A stretch of 14,112 nt of DNA from Podila epigama (taxonomy: Eukaryota > Mortierellomycota > Mortierellomycetes > Mortierellales > Mortierellaceae): positions 1-14,112 of the forward strand of contig JAAAVE010000507.1 of assembly GCA_015679605.1 (NCBI GenBank), written 5' to 3'. A program made the position numbers and the translations under genes. This document shows positions 9,101 to 14,112 of the stretch, in pieces. Position 1 is the stretch's first letter; each line of letters opens with the position of its first letter. The notes under the pieces were generated by a model. It was not told the origin of the DNA. It saw only the letters and a program-made list of their open reading frames with translations, and made no database searches.

Positions 9101-9872
9101 ACATCGACAGCAAGAACGCAGAGGGCAAAGCCAAACACAGCGTCAGTATGGATACCCATCACCCTTGCCATCTGACCTTCAGCAGCAGGCACTTTCATCA
9201 TCACAATCCATGCAGGGGTCCTTGTCCCGTGCTGGCAGTGATGGAACACCGAGTATTTACAGCCACGATGATCATGACGACGGCTCCTCCATCTATTCCG
9301 GTTATCAAAGTATAAAGAGTCAGCATTCTAGCGATGCCAGGGCACAGCAGGCCAAGAGGCGTCTTCAGCAGCAGCTGCAACACGACATGGAACAACAGCA
9401 GCGCCAACAGGAAATCCAGCAGCAGCAGGAACAACGACTCTTGATGGAGCAACAGCGACTTCGTGAGCAAGAAATACAGATGATTGAACAACACCGCCTG
9501 CAGCAGCAACAGTTTTTACTAAAGCAACAGAAACTGAGAGCTCAGCAAATGGAATTGGAAGCACAGGCAGCAGCAGCTGCAATCACTATCAATACCAGGA
9601 TGGGTGCATTGGACTACCACTTTGGTGGTGGAGACAGCCAGAGTAGTATAAAGTCACCTAGTTCAGTATCCTCGCAACATCGCAACTACGCACCAAGCCA
9701 AATGACAGTCGAATCTACGGCCGGCACTGTCATCTCCCAAAAGTCAGGTAGCAGTAAGGCTAGTATCAAGAGTGGGAAGAGTGACAAGGAAAAGAAAGGA
9801 ATTCTCTCCAAGATGAAGCCGCCCAAGCCCAAGGCGAGTGGCGCTGAACTCATGAAGAGCGCTGGATTTTGA
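6159..9872 (+). CDS. Kelch-repeat and BTB domain protein with Q-rich coiled coil
   Basis: One exon encodes 1237 residues. Order: Pro/Gln/His-rich N-terminus (about 40-130); kelch blades near 142-182 (HCFGG), 228-292 (ILFGG, then YDIITQRW), 299-342 (IVIGG, then LDLHTWEW), 526-568 and 578-600, with a Ser/Lys-rich insert around 360-460; a BTB/POZ-like domain from about 652 to 745 (DMHIASSSGTLFEANS; LFLHYLYTG) with a short BACK-like helical stretch to about 790; a long disordered Pro/Gln/Ser region; a Gln/Glu/Arg-rich coiled coil at about 1058-1143; and a basic Ser/Lys tail. Kelch-BTB proteins of this order include S. pombe Ral2 and animal LZTR1, which act on Ras, or serve as CUL3 adaptors. That specific role is only a possibility here; a polarity scaffold is another. 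The ATG has A at -3. The glutamine tracts use mixed CAG and CAA codons. Confidence 0.88.
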   Translation: MTTLSRIRAAPLLAQDSHFQQNPHIGLGLSTRPDDRSAPQQYNPLPPPPPLPFPLPQSHPHPHQQSQPPSPPQQPRYHHYHHHQQQLEQQEQPEQQGQLKQGQVKEKGDDHQQQQQQQHPSTRALAVTCRATKGSPPPPLIGSAIVLVNDSALHCFGGRLENKELTNCHYVLDVETGVWETIEPAAGHIPNPHQNTTDHISSKLCSLSLTTDPVSNSGSLSKVLSLPPLSRYFHTLNAYGTSLILFGGMAQLPVLDQDSDNEGSPETKLRMEALDDLHVYDIITQRWQQKRPALNEHTPRARWAHLATILDHYLIVIGGTDTFKAYVEDACVLDLHTWEWVASIQNIGQCGSYRTIAATGPSVESSCTLSPSSPSFPSAEAFAPQISSNLSWPSTESGPIDAMTSISMVLSGCISEPSSTSSSDATHSPKDSKDTKDTKDAKSNNKNSQRQRLMSGELTPAFKVGTESPSIYLYSNFNFHNLQRDLKIITPSYSHSGDNDSNIPVVPSFSMVDKTQTLLQMGHGLPPGLRFPQGHVYQNQLILTGTLIVPGKTPTLAVYALNLVNHSWERLPTDTILETGSWNRTLLHPATGTLLIFGHREGNADADYANRIQHHEHLTMVNLQAYGLYERPIPSFIPAAQDLGSDLLGLPSLNDMHIASSSGTLFEANSTILASRWPEFGTLLLSPPYITPLILTLPVPDDVVPLFLHYLYTGALPHATNIRPGMADYLLILARRYELNGLHALVLDHLHQSVTQNPVRVYSSALMAGELGLQARAVDLAIATLPSKTQESTPPQSMVDVPLPPPPHPERRRPPIPALAVDSTRLGRNHSNRVPPPSARPTLPPARHHSRTASHHSRDSVSTEGTAVGDSLVMQYTNLKSDEGFEQRQPSTSEHERTFYLSSPEPTVALPSRQRKLRTPPIPPSQQYQQPQPLSTHSTHQMASSKANANHVNTVSTPRVPQAGNPYYQQYQQQQEYQQQQHRQQERRGQSQTQRQYGYPSPLPSDLQQQALSSSQSMQGSLSRAGSDGTPSIYSHDDHDDGSSIYSGYQSIKSQHSSDARAQQAKRRLQQQLQHDMEQQQRQQEIQQQQEQRLLMEQQRLREQEIQMIEQHRLQQQQFLLKQQKLRAQQMELEAQAAAAAITINTRMGALDYHFGGGDSQSSIKSPSSVSSQHRNYAPSQMTVESTAGTVISQKSGSSKASIKSGKSDKEKKGILSKMKPPKPKASGAELMKSAGF

Positions 9873-9878
9873 ACACTC

Positions 9879-9884
9879 AATAAA
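9879..9884 (+). terminator. AATAAA close behind the kelch/BTB stop codon
   Basis: Canonical hexamer only six bases after the TGA at 9870-9872. If used, the 3' untranslated region would be very short, about 20-40 bases. Confidence 0.4.
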
Positions 9885-10180
9885 CCTGCCCCTTCTAAAC
9901 CCACATGTGCAAAAACAATGTCAACATGTTCCTTTTGTGTCTACTTTTGGGCAACCTCAGGTGCGAGTTCTATTTTTCACAATGGTCAAAGGTTATCCCG
10001 TTCTCGTAGTCGTAGGGAGGGCTTCATCCTGCAATCCTGAAATTACTTAAGCCACCCAGCTTCTCGTAGTGACTGTTTACCAGGTTTGTTTTTTATTTCT
10101 ATTTTTTTATTTTATTTTTTTTTTTTTTTGAAAAAAACACATCTCCACATCTTCCACTTTCACCTCATTTACCCTCCAGC
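9885..10180 (+). promoter_or_regulatory. Compact intergenic region carrying the NOP58 promoter
   Basis: No gene is present. The stretch contains two exact copies of TTCTCGTAGT (10001-10010 and 10061-10070), a T-rich block at about 10085-10129 with a long T run, then a C/T/A leader up to the ATG. No TATA box is evident. The second copy runs into AGTGACTG, which is one base off the TGTGACTG form of the HomolD box known from fission-yeast ribosomal protein genes; I treat that as suggestive only. Confidence 0.45.
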
Positions 10181-12081
10181 ATGCTTATTTTGTACGAATC
10201 GCCCGCTGGATACGCCTTGTTCAACTTGCTTGACGATGGCAAGCTGGAGAAGCCTGATTCCATCTGGAAGGATTTTGAGACGCCTGAACAGGCTAACAAG
10301 ACGTAAGATTATGTCAATGGACTCGACTTCTCCTTCACCACTTTTTCCCCCTCTTTCCTTCCTGCACTCGCCTTGGTAGCATCTTCACATTGCTCGTGAT
10401 GCCTTGAATGATGGGAATCCCTGTTGATGTCATACAAGCATGACAGGGCTTATTCTCTCTTGCCACACTTTTGAGGCGTCACCAAGGATAGTTGATATCG
10501 ATATGATCTTGTTGTTTATACTTCCCTTTGTCCCTAACTCCTTATTAGCGTCAAGCTCCGTGCCTTCTCCAAGTTTGAGAACACCACCGATGCCTTGTCA
10601 GCCGTCACGGCTTTGGTTGAGGGCAAGCTGTCAAAGAACCTGAAAGAATTCCTCTCTAACGAGATCAGCGAGAAGGAGATGAAGAAGGAAAGCCTGATCG
10701 TTGGCGATGCCAAGCTTGGTATGTTCTTTATGTTTGTGTATTTTTTTTATTTTGAAAAAAAACTCCCCCATCATGAATATGAAGTCATCAAGCTCAGTCT
10801 GTTGAGCTCAAACACTGAAAAAAAAGGATGAACGGACTCATTGAAGATGCAAAAAATTGAAACCACTTGTATTTAGGCGGTGCCATTGCCAAGAAGCTCA
10901 ATATGAAGGTTATTTCAGACTCTACTACACTTGACCTTTACCGCGGCATCCGTACGCAGTTGGACTCCCTTCTTTCAGGATTATCCTCATCAGACTTGAA
11001 CGCCATGGTCTTGGGTCTGTCCCACTCGCTTTCCCGTTATAAACTCAAGTTTTCGCCCGACAAAGTGGATACCATGATTGTGCAAGCCATTGCTCTTTTG
11101 GATGATTTGGACAAGGAACTGAACACGTATGCTATGCGCGTGAAGGAGTGGTATGGCTGGCATTTCCCCGAAATGACCAAGCTCATCATCGACAACCTCG
11201 CTTATGCCAAGATTGTGAAGAAGATGGGCTTCCGCGCCAACTGCTCAACTTCAGATCTCTCGGACATTCTTCCTGAGGAACTTGAACAGGAGCTGAAGGA
11301 GGCTTCCGAAATCTCAATGGGTACAGAGATCTCTGAGGAGGACTTGGAGATCATCTCGATCACCGAGTACCGTACACAGCTGTATGAATATCTCAAGAAC
11401 AGAATGAATGCGATCGCCCCTAACTTGACCGCCTTGGTCGGTGATCTCGTCGGTGCCCGTTTGATTGCCCACGCTGGTTCGTTGATGACCCTTGCCAAGC
11501 ATCCCGCCTCGACCATTCAGATCCTAGGCGCCGAGAAGGCCCTCTTCCGTGCCCTCAAGACTAAGCATGACACTCCCAAGTACGGTCTCATTTATCACGC
11601 CTCATTGATTGGCCAGGCTGGTCCCAAGATGAAAGGCAAGATTGCTCGCATGGTCGCCACCAAGGCTGCACTCAGCATCCGCGTCGATGCTCTTGGCGAG
11701 ACCGAGACAGCCGAGGTTGGTGTTGAGAACCGTGGCAAGGTTGAGGCGCGTCTGAGGATGCTCGAGGGCCGCTCTGGCCATAACAACTCGTCAGGCGACC
11801 GAAAGGCTGCTGGTAAGGCCAAGTCCCAAAAGAAGCACGAGTTTGTTGCTTCATCGTCATACAACACTTCTACGGATGCCACAGCTGCAGTTACGTCATC
11901 GGCGGATAAGAAGCGCAAGTCTGACCCTGAGGATGATAACGGAAAGAATGACAAGAAGGAGAAGAAGGCCAAGAAGGAGGATGGTTCTGAGGAGAAGAAG
12001 GAGAAGAAGGAGAAGAAGGAAAAGAAGGACAAGAAGGAGAAGAAGGATAAGAAGGAAAAGAAGGATAAGGAAAGCAAGTAA
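10181..12081 (+). CDS. NOP58: Nucleolar protein NOP58, box C/D snoRNP core, three exons
   Basis: Exons 10181-10302, 10549-10718 and 10877-12081 join to 498 residues (yeast about 511, human about 529). NOP58 pairs with NOP56 in box C/D snoRNPs that guide 2'-O-methylation of rRNA in the nucleolus. The N-terminal NOP5NT domain starts [14 protein letters not shown]. The NOSIC and coiled-coil part includes [20 protein letters not shown] and EWYGWHFPE. The Nop RNA-binding domain includes SMGTEIS (244-250), [22 protein letters not shown] (315-325) and [13 protein letters not shown]. The tail from about 441 is lysine-rich with KKE/KKD repeats, as in yeast Nop58. Both introns fall at family-conserved sequence and restore DAKLGG and ANKTVKL. 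Compared with remembered fungal and human sequences, about eight residues are absent between Leu254 and Glu255. The paralogue NOP56 is less likely, given the KKE/KKD tail and the N-terminal sequence. Confidence 0.95.
10303..10548 (+). other. NOP58 intron 1
   Basis: GTAAGA donor and TTATTAG acceptor; 246 bases. The frame would stop at the donor's own TAA if unspliced. Splicing gives AC+C, Thr41. The intron holds two box-C-like heptamers (10396-10402, 10408-10414) and a possible hairpin at 10419-10448. Confidence 0.93.
10719..10876 (+). other. NOP58 intron 2
   Basis: GTATGT donor and TTTAG acceptor; 158 bases. Splicing gives G+GC, Gly98, restoring [12 protein letters not shown]. It contains T and A runs and a 6-bp hairpin (10791-10796 with 10803-10808). 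Confidence 0.93.
11951..12078 (+). repeat. AAGAAGGAG repeat encoding the KKE/KKD tail of NOP58
   Basis: Purine-only 9-bp periodicity (Lys-Lys-Glu or Lys-Lys-Asp) with small variations GAG/GAA/GAC/GAT. It creates long open frames on both strands (an Arg-rich plus-strand frame and a Ser/Phe-rich minus-strand frame) that are shadows, not genes. Confidence 0.8.
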
Positions 12082-12368
12082 TTGTCTTTGTCATTATTCT
12101 CTTCTTTTCTTTTCTTTTTCTTTTTTCTTTTTCTTTACGCTTGCAGCTTTCTTATTCATGTCATGTTTTGTTTATCTTTCCTGTAATTTTATGTTGATAT
12201 CCCTACACTTTTAATAATAAAAAAAAAAGATAGTGGGTCGTCCCTCAAAAATGTTGTTTGTTCTTGTTTAGTCTCGCTGCTCTGGTTTCTTTGGGTATTC
12301 ATAATAATAATACTCTAATAGGAGGGTAGTCTGTACAGATTTGATGGGAATGAAAAATATATCTTTGT
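12082..12368. other. Convergent 3' intergenic region
   Basis: This 287-base gap separates the stop codons of NOP58 (+) and the deacetylase gene (-). A CT-rich stretch follows the NOP58 stop. AATAAA at 12216-12221 is a good NOP58 3' signal. On the minus strand no exact AATAAA is seen after the deacetylase stop; TATTATTATTATGAAT near 12297-12312 is AT-rich and may serve. Confidence 0.5.
12216..12221 (+). terminator. Polyadenylation signal AATAAA for NOP58
   Basis: Hexamer 135 bases after the NOP58 stop, within an AATAATAAAA run. Confidence 0.55.
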
Positions 12369-13999
12369 TTACAGAGCCATGGAGACGAGCATGGCGAACA
12401 TTGCCCATCCTGCAACAGCCAAGCCTGCATGGCCAGGCACTCGTGATGCAGCCGACTTTTTAATAGTTGCTCCAGAGACATCTTCCTCAGAGACCGCTTC
12501 AGGTGTCTGCTCTGCGTCTTTATCTTCTTGTGAATTTGGCGTGTTGGCGTCTTGAGCGGGCTCGTGAGCAGGAGGGCTGGATGTGGCGTCGGTGGCAGGC
12601 TTGGCAGGACTCTCTGGTTGAGGTTTGGCAGCAGCAGCAGCTGGAGCAGCGGATGCAGGCTTGGTGGGAACCTGGTTATATCCAACAGGATCGGCCAGAC
12701 ATTTGGCAATATCCATGGGTTTCATACCCTGCTTCATGCCCATGTTCAAGAGAGTGCGAGCCATGGTGACCATTTGTGGGTCGCCGTCATGTTCGAGGGT
12801 GATAACACCGCGGTTCCGTGTTGGTAGTTCATGAAGACCATCGTTGAAGATACCGACAATTTGTTTGGAGGTGATGGTTTCTTCGGGCAATTGCCAATCT
12901 TGGGTATCCCATGCGTTCGACCAGATGACGGTCTTGAAGCCAAGTTCGCGGGCAATGGCGCGGACACGATTATCAATGTCGCCTAGGGACGTAGGATACA
13001 GGAGGAATGGGGGTGTGGAAAAACACACGACAAGTGGCAAGAAAATATACAGCACAAAACATCAATGAGGATAGGTCAAGTTCGAATTCAGGGGGAGGAG
13101 GTAGAAATGAGAACACGCTCGCTTTGAAAATCATCCCCAAGGACGCATGGTGAGAGTCGCGTCGCGCTCTTCCTTACCATAAGGTGGGCGGAAGTACTTG
13201 ATCTTGTAGCCTGTGTGATCAAAAATATACTTTTCAGTCCACTTGAGCTCTCCCACAATCTCTTCGTTGGTCAATGTCGTTAGTCCAGAATGGGACCAAG
13301 CTAAGATAGAGGTGGAGATAGGGGGAAATAAATGGCAATGGTCAGAACACCAACACGCAAAAGTCACATCGAAACCCCATAATACATAATACATAATACA
13401 TCGATATAGATAAATGTTTCTTGAAACCTACTATGACTCGCCAAATGGTGGCCACGATCCACAGTCTCCTGAAGTAGCCATGGCGCCCGAGACGATTTCA
13501 TACCCGTCACAAAGAAGGTGGCCGTAACATTCTTCTCCTGTAGGAGGTCCAGTAGTTTTTCGGTCGTACCGGGCTCCGGCCCATCGTCAAACGTCAGACC
13601 CCACTCCTTCTTGTTAGGACAATCGACAACATCATCTGGGGCGTAGCAACCGGAGCATGTCCACCAGCAGTCACCCTTTGGTGTCTCCTTCTTGGGACAC
13701 TCGGGTGGGTCGCCAGGGCTCTTGGTGTAGCGGATAGGCAACTTTGGCACCTTGGACCAGTTAACCAACTTGACCCATTGCTTGACCTCGGGTGTGTTGG
13801 TGTCAGGCTTCTCTCCATACTTTGGCCAAGGGCTCGAACCCTTGGGGTGTGATAGGTCGGGCTTGTGGGCCTTTGTTGGCTTTCCTTCGACCATCTGGCC
13901 TGAGGAAGAGGTCAACACCATGATGGCAAAGACTAGGGAGGTGGTGAATACCACCGTCGTAGATGTTGTGGATTTTTTGTTGTTGGATGAGAACTTCAT
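12369..13999 (-). CDS. GPI-anchored chitin deacetylase (CE4 family), three exons
   Basis: Minus-strand exons 13999-13432, 13300-13178 and 12982-12369 join to 434 residues. The enzyme removes acetyl groups from chitin, making chitosan in the fungal cell wall. A hydrophobic segment at about 15-30 is a signal peptide or anchor. A Cys-rich stretch (Cys101, 111, 115, 118, 127) precedes the NodB domain, as in other fungal deacetylases. All five CE4 motifs are present: TFDDGP (136-141; base Asp138, metal Asp139), HLASHTWSH (His189, His193), RPPYGD (227-232), DTQDW (256-260) and ITLEHD (His295). An Ala/Pro/Glu-rich linker (about 338-400) leads to a hydrophobic C-terminus (416-434) after small residues near 407-410, which fits a GPI signal. 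The ATG has A at -3. Activity as a chitin deacetylase is inferred from motifs; another CE4 polysaccharide deacetylase is possible but less likely. Confidence 0.93.
12983..13177 (-). other. Chitin deacetylase intron 2
   Basis: Minus-strand GTAAGG donor (13177) to CCTAG acceptor (12983), 195 bases. Splicing makes G+GC, Gly231, inside the RPPYGD motif. The 3' half is pyrimidine-rich. Confidence 0.92.
13301..13431 (-). other. Chitin deacetylase intron 1
   Basis: Minus-strand GTAGGT donor (13431) to TTAG acceptor (13301), 131 bases. Splicing makes A+CT, Thr190, between metal-binding His189 and His193. The intron contains three tandem copies of ATGTATT-type 8-base units (13379-13402 region) and a CTGAC possible branch site. 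If unspliced, translation ends at 13364. Confidence 0.92.
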
Positions 14000-14112
14000 G
14001 GTTTGCTACTTTTTTTTTCTCTCTTTTTCTTTGGTTGACTGTTGTCTTGTAGGGCGTGTAAGGCAGGGTTGCGTGAATGCAATCTTTTGAAGAAAGAAGA
14101 ATGAATTTCTGT
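14000..14112 (-). promoter_or_regulatory. Start of the chitin deacetylase upstream region
   Basis: Only 113 bases are available. Read on the minus strand they are C/A-rich, then an A/G-rich run (14009-14032 as T/C on plus) just before the ATG. No TATA box is seen in this short piece. Confidence 0.4.

Noticed and set aside
10303-10548. Box C/D snoRNA in NOP58 intron 1
   Set aside because: Box-C-like heptamers are imperfect and no CTGA box D occurs in the intron, nor a terminal stem bringing the boxes together.
11595-12077. Minus-strand frame of 160 codons opposite NOP58
   Set aside because: It is the shadow of the AAGAAGGAG repeat and of coding sequence; the Ser/Phe-rich product has no domain.
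2269-12081. Functional cluster of riboflavin, kelch/BTB and NOP58 genes
   Set aside because: The genes serve unrelated processes, are separated by their own upstream regions and 3' signals, and show no shared element; a chance neighbourhood is the simplest reading.
11843-12214. Arg-rich plus-strand frame overlapping the end of NOP58
   Set aside because: It is the alternative frame of the Lys-Lys-Glu repeat; no evidence for programmed frameshifting or separate expression.
12983-13055. Hydrophobic start (MLYIFLPLVVCF) of a frame upstream of the third deacetylase exon, as a separate secreted protein
   Set aside because: It starts at a GTG codon and lies in intron 2; joining at CCTAG restores the RPPYGD motif exactly, so it is intron sequence.
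12369-13999. Broken or pseudogene deacetylase, since no single frame holds all motifs
   Set aside because: Two GT-AG introns restore all five CE4 motifs in order with correct phase, so the gene is intact.

Overview
The window looks like ordinary nuclear DNA of a filamentous fungus, most likely an early-diverging lineage such as Mortierellomycota or Mucoromycota. That placement is an inference. It rests on GT-AG introns of about 130-250 bp, AATAAA-type 3' ends, T-rich or CT-rich upstream regions, many short microsatellites, and a fungal-type GPI-anchored chitin deacetylase. There is no operon structure, bacterial ribosome-binding pattern, mobile element or viral gene that I can support.

Layout. 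Positions 1-2268 are repeat-rich and hold no convincing gene, although a neat TATA/E-box promoter-like block on the minus strand (1192-1225) faces a 54-codon ORF. A two-exon GTP cyclohydrolase II gene (RIB1-type, first step of riboflavin synthesis) lies at 2269-3826 on the plus strand. About 2.3 kb of non-coding, repeat-spotted DNA follows (3827-6158). A single-exon 1237-codon kelch/BTB protein with a glutamine-rich coiled coil occupies 6159-9872 (+). A 308-bp gap leads to a three-exon NOP58 gene (10181-12081, +), a core protein of box C/D snoRNPs. It converges, across 287 bp, on a three-exon chitin deacetylase gene transcribed from 13999 down to 12369 (-). The last 113 bases are the start of that gene's upstream region.

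I reconstructed seven exons in the three spliced genes, with five introns, by matching reading frames and conserved family motifs across GT-AG boundaries. All joins restore uninterrupted, motif-complete proteins (434, 498 and 434 residues). The four genes serve unrelated housekeeping or cell-wall roles (vitamin synthesis, possible signalling or polarity scaffold, ribosome biogenesis, wall remodelling), and nothing suggests a functional cluster. I did not find a convincing new biological system. The best leads are an apparent eight-residue shortening inside the Nop domain of NOP58, a four-copy 10-bp tandem repeat in the leader of the kelch/BTB gene, a duplicated 10-bp element upstream of NOP58, and the minus-strand promoter-like block near 1.2 kb.
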